From: Pagrus major
Lineage: Eukaryota; Chordata; Actinopteri; Spariformes; Sparidae
Assembly (NCBI RefSeq): GCF_040436345.1
Contig: NC_133220.1
Span: 5,067,936 to 5,131,935 of the forward strand
Length of the DNA: 64,000 nucleotides
Direction of reading: 5' to 3'
Positions within the stretch are counted from its first letter, which is position 1. The number at the start of each line of letters is the position of its first letter. The notes beneath the pieces were generated by a model. It ran no database searches. It was not told where the DNA came from and saw nothing but the letters and a program-made list of their open reading frames with translations. A program made the translations under genes and the position numbers. This document shows positions 13,601-26,495 of this stretch, piece by piece.

Positions 13601-16600
13601 GTAGCGCTTTTTTCTCTTCAAGGCCTGTAGAGCCGCTGCACGGGAAAAGAGAAATGGCGAAAAGGTTAGTTAGTTATGCAGACAGCTCATATTTAATGAA
13701 CACTCTCAGTGCTGTTTTAAATGTGTGCTAATGGACTGAGACAATGAGACAGAGACAGTTAATTCTGTAGCACATAGCTGAAGATAAATTCCTTCTGCTT
13801 GGAGACACAATGCTTCTGAAACAATTCAAGTGAACATGGGAACTGCGGCAGAGACACAGCGAGCTGCAGCACGGCCAGAACATCGAGCCACGGTCAGTGG
13901 ACCTTTGGTATTTTGTGATCACGCCGCAGAAACAGCTCGCTTTGTGTGACTGCAGGAGGGACGGAGGAGGAGCTGTGCTGCTGTGAGATGAGCTGCACTC
14001 GACTGTTTGCCTGCTGAGTTACAGTGTTTGTCCTAATGGAGCAGGACCCTCTTAATCTGATAAAATCCTGTCTGAGCCAAAATCTCTGCCTGCAGACACA
14101 ATATGCTCAAACTCACAGAGGTCTGGTCTCATCGGAAACAGATGGAATAATAATAATTGGAAAACCTTCACTGGTTTTGGTTGGGTACTAAAAAGTGACA
14201 CTTCATTCACATTACTGCTGAAACAATTACTTGAATTCTCAGAAAATGCCTCATTCCCAGGTCGTCAAATTCGAAATGACAGTTCGGGTCCAACACCGCC
14301 CCAAAGCGTCAGTACTTCACAACCTTGGATGAGACTCAACAATCAACTATCTTTCTCCAGAGGGTTACGTTGTGTTGCTTTGATCGACAGCGAGAGGCTT
14401 TTGGATCTGATGGCTGTTAACTGAATATCTTTTGATTTCAGACTGTTGTTCAGACAAAACAAGCTGTTAAAGTCATCAACTTGGTCCTTTTCATAATATC
14501 CTGATATAATAACAGACATGTGACTCATTTTTTCTTGGGCAAGTCAAGTCACGTCCTAAGTTAAGTCCCTTTCCCTCCCAAAGATTCAACAGTCTTTCCT
14601 GCAGTTTTTGACCTTTATAATGAAAAAGGACACGGTATCAGAACCTGTCTAATAATGATATTATTGGCTCATTTATGCAACCAGTTCAGAAAGTATGAGA
14701 ATGAATTGTATTTGTATTATAACTGATAATCAGTGAAATAAGTGCAATCAAACAAAAAACTCATATTTTTTATTAAAGCTTATTTATTAAAAAAAAATAA
14801 AAAATCCATCCCTATTACTTCCTAAACGGTGAAATACTGACAGCCAGACTGAAATAATATTTTTTTAAACTAAAAAACTATAACTAGTTGCAGCCTTGTG
14901 TAGCATAATTTTAGTATATTAGAGATTCAACAAACACTTTTTTCATTACTGTTTAATCTGCATTTTGTTCAGTCAATTAAATGATCATTCATTCCATAAA
15001 ATAGCAACAAGAAAAAGGCCATTACAACTTGTAAGAGCCTGAGATGTGTTTACGTGTCTTGTTTTGTCCGACCGACTGTCTAAAATCCAAAGATATTCAA
15101 TTAACGACACAAATCCTCAAATTTTAAGATGGAACAAGAGGCTCTTCGGCTGATTCAACTCTCAACATTGTTGCCAGCTAAAGAAACAATTACTGAATTA
15201 ATCGATTATTTAACTGACAGAATTAAATGATCGATTAATTCACTAATTGTTTCTTTTTTTACTGCATATTCTGTATGCAGCACTTCAGTATCTGCCTGTG
15301 ATCTGTGCCAAGTTTTGACATTTGTCTTCAGTAATCTCAATCAGAAGACGAGGAATTCCCCCCTTTAGTGCTGAAATGGGAAACCACCTCGTCCATGACT
15401 CAAAGCTGCTGAGTCACTCACATGTGACGAGGGAGAGCAGTGATGAAGTCATCACAGATAAGTGTGTGAGCTGGTGTGTTTCTGGATCACAGCTTCATTT
15501 CAGAAACAGGATTAGAAGATGAGGTAGAAGTTATATTAGGTTTAGCTTTTAAAAAGATCAAAGTTGATGGTAGTTAAGATGAGGATTTGGGTTTAGCTGT
15601 GAAACACTTCCTGCATGCTGACGCCCTCTTTCAGCAGCAACAGGTAACTGCATCACCTGACGACTACAATAAAGATGACGTATGTCAGTGGAAAGTTCGG
15701 TGGAAGGCAGCGCGCTGTTCACTGACACTTTGAAACAGTTAGTGATTCATGTTTTATGTTTTATGTGAGATCCACAGCTAGAAGAAATAATCTTTGCTTT
15801 CATCCTGTCCAAGATCTGTGTCACACAGATGTACACTTGATTAAAACATATTTTAGAAAGTTATTTTAAATTCCTTAAACTGAAAAACACAACCAAGTAC
15901 CCTGTTAACATGGATGTCATGAAATATGGTCTCTGCATATAAACTCAGGCCTCAAATATTGATTCACGTTATGATAAATATTAAATGGATTGTAATTATA
16001 TAACGCTTTTATTGTCTCATCGACCCTCAAAGTGCTTCACAGCACAAGTCAGGATTCACCCGTTCACACACACGTTCATACACCGGTGGCAGAGGCTACA
16101 ATGCAAGATGCCACCTGCTCATCCGGAGCAATAATCGTATTTGGGATTCAGCATCTTGCCTGTGGACACTTCAACATGTACACTGCAGGGGCCGACGGGT
16201 GGGACAGTAAAAGATTTTATCGTGGATTAGGATAAAAAGACACTCACAATAAGCTGATCGTGGGCAATTTCATTACAGGATGGCAGTGAATGCCACATGA
16301 ATGATTTGAAAAAGCTGTCTAGCTCGCTGACGTACAGTCCTATAATGGTTTCCTGGTTGGTTTGATTTGCCTGGGATTGTTACCACGGCTGACGACACTG
16401 ATTGCACGTTGCATCCCGAAGACAAACAAATACTATGGATTCAAAACTAGAGAACGACAAAGGAGAGGAGGACATCACAAGTTATTTATTTTAAGGGGAA
16501 ACCTCGGGACTTTGAGAATCTCCTGCCATGTTTGTGACGACAAAACTGGGTGTTTTTTTAACAAGACCATCAGATATCTCCTGCCATGTTTGCGATGACC

Positions 16601-16808
16601 AAAACAAGTGTTTTAATCCAAAATATGATCTTTTCCAAACACTAACCGAGTGTTTTCTGTGCCTAAACCAAAGCAGAGCATGGGCAGACTGTCGTCACGA
16701 GATAAATCTGAAAAAAGAAATGTAAAGTTGCAGAATAAAGAAAAAGTTTCAACGGGGTTGAGTTGTTGATGCTTTTAAAACATTACTGGGTTTATTTCCC
16801 TCTCTCTG

Positions 16809-16867
<59 letters not shown>

Positions 16868-19800
16868 ATCAGTCTACTGTATGTGGTTGGTCTGGTCCAC
16901 CAGGAGCCAGACGGCAGCTGACAGTTCCAGTCTCATCTGATTATATCAGCGCCCGGCCCTATTCCTGGACAGATAACATCGTTACCCAACATCACACAAA
17001 TCATGATGAGATTATCTGAGCTGCTCAGCTGCATTCAGACCTCCGCCTCTAATTTCACAGAGCACTAATGTGACCATTTGTTTTTCCTGTTGTCCTGCTC
17101 CCTCCTCCTGAATACTTCACAGCCTCAGTGGTGTTTTACAGTACTGACTGACAAACAGTCTCTTCTGTCATGAAATGTGTATATTAATGAGCCATTCTGG
17201 TTTCATTTTAACAAGAAAAAGTGGCTTTTTAATGATGGATTGCCTGTAAAACATTTAGGAAGACACTGCTGATGTCAGGGCTGAAACTAGCCATTATTAT
17301 ATCTGCCAAGGAGGTGATGTTTTCACCCGTGTTAGTTTGTTGGATTGGTTGTCAGCAGGATTACACAAAAACTACACAACAGATTTCCACAAAACTTGTA
17401 AGGAGGATGCGTCTCAGCCCAGAACAGACTTCATTAAGTTTTCGTGTGGATCCAGATAAAGGGATGGATCCAGGAACTTTTTAACATTACGAGATAGATA
17501 CGTCTTTAGACATTTTCATCATTTCTTTGCATGGATCTTGATGAAAGAAATCAGTCGTGTTATAGGTGGCTCTATAAGTGAGTACAAAAGGGAACTGTTG
17601 GGCCTTGGTGGAGGTATGCACTCTTATCAATACGCAGAGTATTTTCGCTATTATTCGATTGTTTCTTTTAGTCTATAAAACGTAAAAAAAAAAAATTGTG
17701 AGAAATACTAATCACAATATCCCAGAACCCGAGGTGACGTCTCCGCGTCGCTTCTTTCCTTCCAACAAACAGTTCAAAACCCAAAGACTCTTCATTTATT
17801 TTCATAAATGACAAAGAAAAGCAGCAAATCCTCACATTTAAGAAGCTGGACCCAGCAAATCTTTTACATTTTTGCTTGTAAATTTTAATAATAGTTTGAC
17901 TAATGGAAGAACTGACTAATGTTGCAGCTCTAGCTGACATACTGCATGAGTTGCTGTTACATAGGCATTTTCTTTCCATGATGTCATTCTTCATTTCTTT
18001 CCTTATTGCTTTGACGATCTACAGCTTGGAGGACAAACCCAAGTGGAAAATGCTCAACAATGCCAAAGGACCTTATTAAAAATATCTGACAGCAAAACAG
18101 CAAGAAGGAGGTGAAGAATGGTAGTAAAAAGTGGAAAACACCAACCAAGAGCGATCATGCAGATGATGTTATCATGGTAGGTTTGCTAAGAGGAATTTAT
18201 GGATTGTGTTTATCGTTATTCATCCCCCAGCCAGATCGAGGTCGGGTAACTATGTTGAAAATCAGGTTTCGAGGTTGGAAGCTCGTGTGCCGTGTAATGC
18301 CAGGAAGGGCCTTTTAAAACCAGTTTCAAAGGAGCTGACGGTGCTCGTGGTCTGAGTGTCAGTGTTGTGCCTTTTTCCTCAAGAGGATTTGTGGTTGCAT
18401 CACAGATCTCTCAGCAACCACAGCTGGCACTTGGGCTCTATGTAATTAGGGATGTGCTATCTCATAGCTCCTAGCCTCAACTATTGTGACAAAAATATCG
18501 CGGTAGACGGTAAAGTCACAATATGTTTATAACGCTCCTGAAACACTACAATTAGAGCTGGATGGTAGTAAAATTACACCATGTTTGTCCTGGAGTTCAT
18601 CCAAACAGACAAACAGGGAACTGCATGAAGACTTTGTTGTAAAGTGTAATAGCACGAACTTAAAATATACAACACCGTAAACGTTTGATATTAAAGGTCT
18701 TGACTTGTGTAAATGTACAAACTTTAATATTTTACAAGCATTTGGCTGGTGGCCGGTGCTAAGAGCAGTCTGTGGCATAGTTACTGTATCCTGTGCTCTC
18801 TCAAGCCACTAACAGTGCCAGCACTAAGCAAATCCAACAAACCACCACACCTCCACCACAGTCAAAGCAGAAACAAAGAACATAATGTGTGTGTGTAGTC
18901 TTTTGTAAGCGAGTTTCCACTTTGTATGTCAGGTAAAATACCTGCTGGTTGTTATTCAGGAGGTTAAAATCTAACGTTGGCATAGCAAAGCCATGTCCAC
19001 GGTGGCTAAAGCGTCGACACACAGTAAACAGATCCTCCTGTTGTTGCTCTGCCTCTGTTTGACCAGTAAAACGGCACTCCCATGACACTAATCAAAATGA
19101 AACTGCTGAGGAACACAGGAGCGCTGTGCTGTGTTCACAGGCCTCCACAAACCTGGATTCGTTACACTGGCACACCTCAATGTGTAATTCACTAATAATC
19201 TCTCACAACCAGTAAAGTAACTGAGAGGTAAATACACAAAATGTACTGAGTAACATTTTCAATCAGTGTAAACTGATATGAGAGGGTAGACCCTTTCTGA
19301 CTAAAGGTTATCAGGACAGTCAGCTGTCTTGAGCTTTCGTCTCTTCTCCAAAAACACTCTGAAGTGAAACAGGAGAAGCGTCACCTCATTTAACCCGAAC
19401 AAACTGTTAGCAAACGAACTAAGAAGCAGTTGTAGCCCCGTTGACAACACACAGTGTCGTACAGGGCGACACGTATTTACTGTAGCCCTGTACACCCACT
19501 ACAACGCTCTGTCAAAAGTTATCCGCAGAATCCAGGATCAAGAATAATTTCATCTGCCGCATAATAAAAAAAAAACATCTTTATCGTATTCTTTAAAAGT
19601 GACTTCTGAGTAACAGTAGTCACAAATGTCACTTGGCTCTTTTTGGACCATAAAAAGCATAACTATTTAATTGTTATGAAATTATTATATAATAAAGTAT
19701 ATTTCTTATTGACAAATTATAAAACTTGGATTGACCTTACGACCAATTTTCTCATTTGTTTTATCTCAAGCTAGCGTTATCTCAAGCTTATTTATGTTTA

Positions 19801-20833
19801 TTTTTATTGTGAAGTCTGGCCTGATGGGAGACCATATAAAGTAACCTTTACCTTAAAACAAGGAAGGAAATAACAAGGAAATGTCTCAATGTCAGCTTCC
19901 TTGTTTGGATTGAAGTCGCCATGAAAAGCTATTGTATGAATCACACAGCAGACTAAACATGTTTATCCAGATGTTCAGAAGAGCTTTTGAGGACTCTGGA
20001 AATACTTTCAACACAGCTGTATGTGTCGTTTATCAAGTTTCTAGGTTGCAAAAGTTCAGGAGGGATTTATCTTGAAACAAAAACTGATGTTTAACTCTGT
20101 TAATTTAATATAATTGTAAGACGATCTGAGACTAGCGTCAAACATCTGGAGTAAACAGGAGCAGCTGTGGTGTTGATACAAGGCAGAGAAACAATTACAT
20201 AATCAAGTAAACTGGGTACAAATCTATAAAAAACAGCAAAAATCAAGTTTATTAGTGTGACATTCTTACTTAAAACGTTGGTTATTTTAATTATGTTAAA
20301 GTTTAAATGTTTAATTTTGGCTGATTTGGTCAGTAAGTCCGTGAACATGCCACATTTTGTAGTTCACAGATGTATTATTAGTTACGTGTTAAGTGTAGCT
20401 AAAACTTTAGTTCACTGACTGGTAGTTTTATAACTTTTCAGTCTGCTGGTTTTGTCACAAACACGGTGGCTGACATGTAAAAATGGACACCTGTGCTCAG
20501 GTGAGGTGAGGTGGAGGCTGTCAGCTGCCAAACTTTCCTGTTCCTCCTCCTCCTCCGTCGTTAGCCTGCGGGCTAACTAACTTACTAACTAACCAGCGGT
20601 TTGACCAAAACACGTCAAAAATCGAGAAGTTCAGCAGCTTTTTTCTCACCTCGTTTGTTTTTCGTGCCGTTCTTCTTCGCCGTCGTGAGCTCCTGGTCGA
20701 TTTTCTTCTCTAAAAAGTCCTGTTTTTTGGCCAACATCTCCTCGGTTTCTCTGAGTTTCTGGATAGCCTCCTGGGGTGTCGGCCCCTTCCCACCCTTACC
20801 CCCGCCGCCGAATAACTTACCAAATATCGACAT
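10690..20833 (-). CDS. chmp4b: Charged multivesicular body protein 4 (ESCRT-III, Snf7 family)
   Basis: The core ESCRT-III filament protein polymerises on membranes during multivesicular body formation, abscission, and nuclear-envelope and plasma-membrane repair. Five coding exons (minus strand) join in frame: 20833-20650, 13635-13458, 13239-13125, 10977-10851, 10754-10690. The total is 222 aa, against about 224 in human CHMP4B. All borders have GT and AG. Visible parts are the N-terminal MSIFGKLFGGGGKGGKG membrane-anchoring segment, the basic helical core (TPQEAIQKLRETEEML; LQALKRKKRYEKQLAQIDG), the helix with MGYAAKAMKAAHENM, the acidic linker DELMAELEELEQEELDKDLL with the MIT-interacting region, and the C-terminal MADLEAWAAN, which corresponds to the ALIX-binding helix. 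A relic piggyBac element sits in the intron between exons 3 and 4. The family is certain. Assignment to CHMP4B rather than 4A or 4C rests on sequence and on the ahcy neighbour, and a teleost a/b duplicate cannot be told apart here. Confidence 0.95.
11150..11278 (+). repeat. LINE/SINE-like 3' tail
   Basis: A T-rich run ends in TGTAAAAACACTTTGAGCTGCC, resembling the 3' ends of fish L2/RTE-type retroelements as I remember them. It stops where the piggyBac-like sequence begins, so one element probably landed beside or in the other. Family not determined. Confidence 0.35.
11280..12146 (-). mobile_element. piggyBac-derived non-autonomous element (one end preserved)
   Basis: The transposase fragment at 11292-11611 is followed to the right by about 500 bases of AT-rich sequence ending in ACCATAGAGGGTTAA. 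Read on the minus strand this is TTAACCCTCTATGGT, the TTAA target site followed by a CCC-starting terminal repeat, as in piggyBac elements. An imperfect inverted pair (TTGCCTGAGGGCAA) lies just inside the end. The left end is not seen; it is probably truncated at about 11279. Confidence 0.55.
11292..11611 (-). pseudogene. Internally deleted piggyBac-type transposase fragment
   Basis: On the minus strand an ORF starting MNSALFYAPLRKTRVEIAL runs into a very acidic stretch (ELETDEEDEEDESENQDEDE), typical of piggyBac N-termini, and stops near 11375. Directly downstream, in another frame, comes a cysteine-rich end with CAKCVSCLCFTPEKNCF and QYHKQ before a stop at 11292, like the C-terminal zinc-binding region of piggyBac transposases. 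The whole catalytic DDD core between them is missing, so this cannot be an active transposase. It lies within a chmp4b intron, in the same orientation as the gene. Confidence 0.6.
14968..15255 (+). repeat. hAT-like MITE copy (degenerate)
   Basis: This copy shares the internal TTTTGTCC, CCAAAGATATTCA and CAAATCCTCAAATTTTAAG motifs and the ATTAATCGATTA end with the copies at 17650, 55608 and 58271. No coding capacity. Confidence 0.45.
15990..16215 (+). repeat. Teleost dispersed repeat, class unknown
   Basis: Contains CTCAAAGTGCTTCACAG, CACCCGTTCACACACACGTT, CCGGTGGCAGAGGCTAC and ATCTTGCCTGTGGACACTTC, a sequence I recognise as recurring in many fish genomes. It is non-coding here. The element class cannot be settled without a repeat library. 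Confidence 0.45.
16810..16862. repeat. (CA)n microsatellite
   Basis: About 26 uninterrupted CA units in chmp4b intron 1. Confidence 0.95.
17270..17640 (+). repeat. Teleost dispersed repeat, class unknown
   Basis: Carries AAGGAGGTGATGTTTTCACC, AGCAGGATTACACAAAAACT, GATCCAGATAAAGGGATGGA and CCTTGGTGGAGGTATGCACT, a familiar high-copy fish repeat. It is degenerate and has no ORF. Confidence 0.5.
17650..17933 (+). repeat. hAT-like MITE copy (degenerate)
   Basis: Ends in AATGTTGCAGCTCTAG and has the internal CAAATCCTCACATTTAAGAA and GTCTATAAAACGT motifs shared with the other copies in this window. Contains no gene. Confidence 0.5.
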
Positions 20834-20869
20834 GTTTGTGATTGAATGTAAACACGTACGACTGTTTGG

Positions 20870-21080
20870 ACCGTACAGAACCCGCCCAAGCACTTCGCGA
20901 GACCGAACAAGTGCTCGTTAAATCGCTCCGCTGTCCTTCCTCGTCAACTAGTCGTCGCCGAGCCGGAAGGTTTCTGCTGCTGCTGTTGTTGTTGTTTCTC
21001 TACTTCCGCCTTTTCCCCACACAGGCCTCGTGATGTCATTACGTCAGCGCGGCAGTAACGTGAGTCATGCGTGAGGCGTT
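20870..21080 (-). promoter_or_regulatory. chmp4b: chmp4b promoter with tandem CRE-like and ETS-like sites
   Basis: The 250 bases upstream of the chmp4b start are CpG-rich without a TATA box. ETS-like cores (GCCGGAAGG near 20961; TTCCGCC near 21004) and two abutting CRE-like octamers, TGATGTCA at 21031-21038 and TTACGTCA at 21039-21046, are present. This fits a constitutive promoter; which sites are used is inference. Confidence 0.5.
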
Positions 21081-21539
21081 CAGGGGAAATTTCCCCCAAA
21101 GGGTGTCAAAGGTGTTCAGACATCTGCGCTTCAATTATGGTTTTTATTATCTTATATTGTTTACATTCATGACTAATTAATATTTATAAATATCGATTTA
21201 TATTTTTACACATTCAAACTAATGACATTTGTTATTATTAATACCATATGTAGGCCAAATAAAAATGCACTATCAATCTATTATTATTATTATTAGTAGT
21301 AGTAGTACAGTGTACTTGTGTGTAACAGTACCTGTTATATCAGACTATTTTTAAACCCAGTAGATTCATATCTACACATATCCACACACTTTCTGGTTTG
21401 CACTAATTGGACAATTTTTAATACCCATATTTATTATGTATTGTTTGTAAATAAAAATACCAAACTGTTTATACTTACACTGTTCATATTATAAATACTA
21501 TGTCATATTGCAAATACCAAGTTCATATTGTAAATACTA

Positions 21540-21703
21540 TGTATATACAAGTTAAATTATATTTCTTATCTCTTATCTCTTATTATATTGTTTATTTTTT
21601 ACTTTTTATTATTGTTTAAGTGTGACACTGTCCTTTGGCTGCTGTGACTAAGAAATTTCCCCATTTGCGGGACAAATAAAGGAATTCTGATTCTGATTCT
21701 GAT
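21540..21703 (+). repeat. LINE 3' end (L2/CR1-like)
   Basis: AT-rich lead-in, then GCTGTGACTAAGAAATTTCC, GGGACAAATAAAGGAATTCT and a short (CTGATT)n tail. This is the usual 3' end of a fish LINE of the L2/CR1 group with its terminal microsatellite. No reverse-transcriptase ORF remains. Confidence 0.5.
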
Positions 21704-21724
21704 GAGTGATTGGACCCTACACTC

Positions 21725-22157
21725 TTCCTCAAGTGGGTCAAAAATGACCCGTATTAGAATCAAAAGTGTTTGTATGCCATATTTGATCAGTTATGTTGAG
21801 AATAATCATTTATATCATATATTGTTTTGTATTTTGGTCCACACAGGAATGATTTTCATTTTTGAGTTATTTTTATTTTTCACTTTTGAACATTTTGATG
21901 ATTGAAAACGAAGAAAATTAATTGATTGTATAAAATGGGCAAATTTGTTGATACATGATAATAACGCATAACGTTACTCTTGTACACAGAATGGATTAAA
22001 CACACCCACACATGAATGTGCAAGTATGTTGTTGAAACATTACAAATATTTTCTGAAGTGAAAGATGAAGATAATACTTAGATATAAAATGTGTGGTCCA
22101 CAATAAATATATTCCTGAGAGAAATGCATGCGGGTCATTTTTGACCCACTTATGGAA
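21725..22157. mobile_element. MITE with 27-bp terminal inverted repeats
   Basis: The left end 21725-21751 and right end 22131-22157 are inverted repeats: 21 bases at the inner edge match perfectly (core GTGGGTCAAAAATGACCC), and the outer 6 bases match with two differences. The 430-bp element is AT-rich with no convincing ORF, so it must have been moved by an enzyme made elsewhere. It fills most of the gap between cimip1 and chmp4b. Confidence 0.75.
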
Positions 22158-22248
22158 GCTTGGGTCAGTAATACAAAAACTAAACTTTCTGAGACACACA
22201 GACGAATGTTTTAATTTATATATAATCTTGAGGTTGATTTCATTTGTC

Positions 22249-22254
22249 TTTATT
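22249..22254 (-). terminator. polyadenylation signal of cimip1
   Basis: AATAAA on the gene strand about 90 bases after the cimip1 stop codon, which would give a short 3' UTR. Confidence 0.6.
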
Positions 22255-22343
22255 TAACGCCCAAATCCTCGTAGCTCCCTCTGTTTTCCCCCCAACATTC
22301 AGTACTGAGTCAATGATGAGCCGAGAGACAACTTGGAGTGGCT

Positions 22344-24319
<1,976 letters not shown>

Positions 24320-24331
24320 CTGTCCCGACCG

Positions 24332-24380
24332 GTGTGTGTGTGTGTGTGTGTGTGTGTGTCTGTCGGTGTGTGTGTGTGTG
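24332..24380. repeat. (GT)n microsatellite at cimip1 5' end
   Basis: Interrupted GT repeat beginning only 13 bases upstream of the cimip1 start codon, so it lies in the 5' UTR or core promoter. Confidence 0.9.
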
Positions 24381-24446
24381 GTTTCTTTCTCCGAGCCTGG
24401 CTAATGTTTCACCTGTGTGTAAGTCACACTGACAGACCTGTTTACC

Positions 24447-24510
24447 GTCGTCAAGGAGACGGCGTTCCCCGACACCTTCTCTCTGTCCTTGTGTGTGTAA
24501 CCGTGGCGAC
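24447..24510 (-). promoter_or_regulatory. cimip1: Two RFX X-box-like motifs upstream of cimip1
   Basis: GTCGTCAAGGAGAC (24447-24460) and GTAACCGTGGCGAC (24497-24510) each resemble the palindromic RFX X-box GTHNYY-AT-RRNAAC with one to two departures. They lie about 130-190 bases before the start codon of a cilium gene, where RFX/FOXJ1 control is expected. Function is inferred. Confidence 0.4.
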
Positions 24511-24569
24511 GGGGGGATGGAGGCACTGGAGGGTCACAAGCAGCTCAGGCACATCGGTGTTTTCAGTTC

Positions 24570-24740
24570 AGACTTTAATATCTCAACAGTTATTGGATGG
24601 TTGGCCGTGAAATCTGGTATGTTAATTGATGATCCCCAGAGGATGAACACCACTGACCTTTGACTCCCCCTGACTCTTCATGTAGCGCCACCAGCAGGTC
24701 AAAGTTTTCACTTATTCAGTACATTTTCTCCACTCTCTCT
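24570..24740 (+). repeat. Teleost dispersed repeat, class unknown
   Basis: Contains TTATTGGATGGTTGGCCGTG, GATCCCCAGAGGATGAACAC and GCGCCACCAGCAGGTCAAAG, which I recognise as a common fish repeat. No ORF. Confidence 0.45.
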
Positions 24741-25041
24741 TCATGGGTTAGGGCAACATTTCCACCTGAAACATGCTGCGTAAAAGCGGCTAATGTGTGA
24801 GCCCAGGACATCAGACGGCAGAGTCGTCTTATAACCAGTTCACACTCTTTGATTTTAGCCCCGACATCAACAGTATTTGGAGATCACTGACAAATGCAGC
24901 AGATCAGAGGCAAATATCCTGATAACCTGATATAATTTTGGTGCTGGCTGTGAGAAGAACTGACACAGACATCCAACCTTCTGAGTGTCCTCAGGCCATC
25001 AGTGTTGATGCTGTACCAAGTCAATTTTTTAGGCAGTCTCT

Positions 25042-25290
25042 GCCAGGCTCGCAGAGTCAGTAGAGCATAACTCTCTTAATCTCAGGGTCGTGAGTTCAAG
25101 TCCCATGTTGGGTTGTAAATGGTTAACATGGATGCTGAGAGGAAGTGGGGCAGCGATTCTGCCTCCGGTGTGTCCTCGCTCCTCTGACACAGCTTCACCT
25201 TCCTATGACCCTGATGAAGGCCACAAGCTGAAACGTGTTAGTCGAACAATAAAGTTGTTCTGTAAACTACAAGTTAGCACCATTTTCTTT
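25042..25290 (+). repeat. tRNA-Lys-derived SINE candidate
   Basis: Positions 25042-25114 resemble tRNA-Lys(CTT): AGTAGAGCATAACTCTCTTA with a CTT anticodon, then AGGGTCGTGAGTTCAAGTCC as a B box. The acceptor stem does not close, so it is not a working tRNA. Downstream comes a body with CTGATGAAGGCCACAAGCTG and AAACGTGTTAG, ending AT-rich near 25290. A tRNA head plus an unrelated body is SINE architecture. Confidence 0.5.
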
Positions 25291-25358
25291 TAAATATGAA
25301 TTTGACAGGTGGCAAATTCTTACATATGACACCTTTAACTGAAATCTAGCTCTCAGTT

Positions 25359-25459
25359 ATCAGGATGGCTGAGTCGTCTAAGACATCAGACTCAAGGATG
25401 GACTCCTTCCTGAGCAAGTCAGGTTTTGCCTGCAGGTTTCATTCCTGTCGCTTGATGAC
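25359..25459 (+). pseudogene. tRNA-Leu(CAA) pseudogene with intron-like insert
   Basis: Starts ATCAGGATGGCTGAGTCGTC and continues AAGACATCAGACTCAAGG, very close to the D-arm and anticodon arm of eukaryotic tRNA-Leu(CAA), which normally has an intron after the anticodon. A roughly 20-base insert follows, but the B box (GGTTTCATTCC) and the 3' acceptor strand are degraded. A decayed tRNA gene or tRNA-derived repeat; not functional. Confidence 0.45.
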
Positions 25460-26495
25460 CGACTATAACCTGTCATAAACTTCTTTATCTGTGTTCTTTT
25501 GATGTGGGCGGAGAAAAGAGTTGATCCAGAAATCCAAGCCTCCACCACCCTGGCTGACTAAACATCATGACGTCTGTGCTGCAACTGTGGACTGGATGCA
25601 TTATAGTAAACAGACACAAGGTGGCAGTCTAATCAAGGACTCCAGTTCTTGTAGGTAAGAGTGTCAGAGTTGAGTTTTGACTTCTGCTCTGATCTGTCTC
25701 GGCTTTGAAAAAGACAAAAGGAAGGTTTTTTCTGTTTTGTTAAAAACCTAATTCTGATTTCAGAGGGTCACGTCCCGGCTCTGAGATCATGACAAAAGAA
25801 GGGAAAATCATTTTCATTTACTGGTATTGCAACAAAATATGTAAACTTAATGTATGAAGGACAGTCAGTAGATCAGTGGTGCTGTATGGTGTGAAACAAA
25901 AACAAAAAAAAGATGCAACTAAACCAAACTAAACTAAAGAAAACACGGTGTGAGAGAGGGGGAAGAAATGAGGATGAACAGGCCTCGTGCAGCCGACTGC
26001 ATTAATACAGAGTCCAACTACCTGAACACAAGCTACAGCTCAGGACGAGGTCCAAACACACAGGCAGAACCGGAGGGACCAGAGACGGGATAACAGCTTC
26101 TCCCTCCCACACATCGGAGGTCTCATGGTCCTCTGTTCAACTATATAGAGGTCAATGTTATTATTTTGACACAGATGACTTTTTTTCTGAATGATCATCT
26201 GATTCTAAGTCACCTGGATGAAACAACAAACACCTGGATTACAAAATACTGCAAAACGAAGTTGTTTTTAAATTAACGTGTCATGGCTTCTTCACTTTAA
26301 AATGAAATGAAATATATCTCCATATAAATAAAACAGAGTGAGAGTGGAAAAAGTGACACAACAGACTTTACTTAACCAATAACATCTGTCTTTAAAGTCT
26401 TTAAAATAGTAATATTTTCAGCACTATGGGTAATATTCTGCGTATTTTTAGCAACTTCTTGTGGCCTGATCAGTGGGATCCTAATCAAATTACTT

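Larger units (their letters stand above)
13636..20649 (-). other. chmp4b intron 1 with dispersed repeats
   Basis: A 7 kb intron with no coding exon seen. It contains at least two MITE-like copies with CGATTAAT-rich ends (about 14968-15255 and 17650-17933), a teleost dispersed repeat (about 15990-16215), a short tandem duplication at 16517-16630, a long CA microsatellite (16810-16862) and another dispersed repeat at 17270-17640. Confidence 0.7.

Noticed and set aside
18801-19088. 95-codon minus-strand ORF in chmp4b intron 1
   Set aside because: It contains parts of a repeat-like sequence and a hydrophobic tail from low-complexity DNA; no known protein resemblance.
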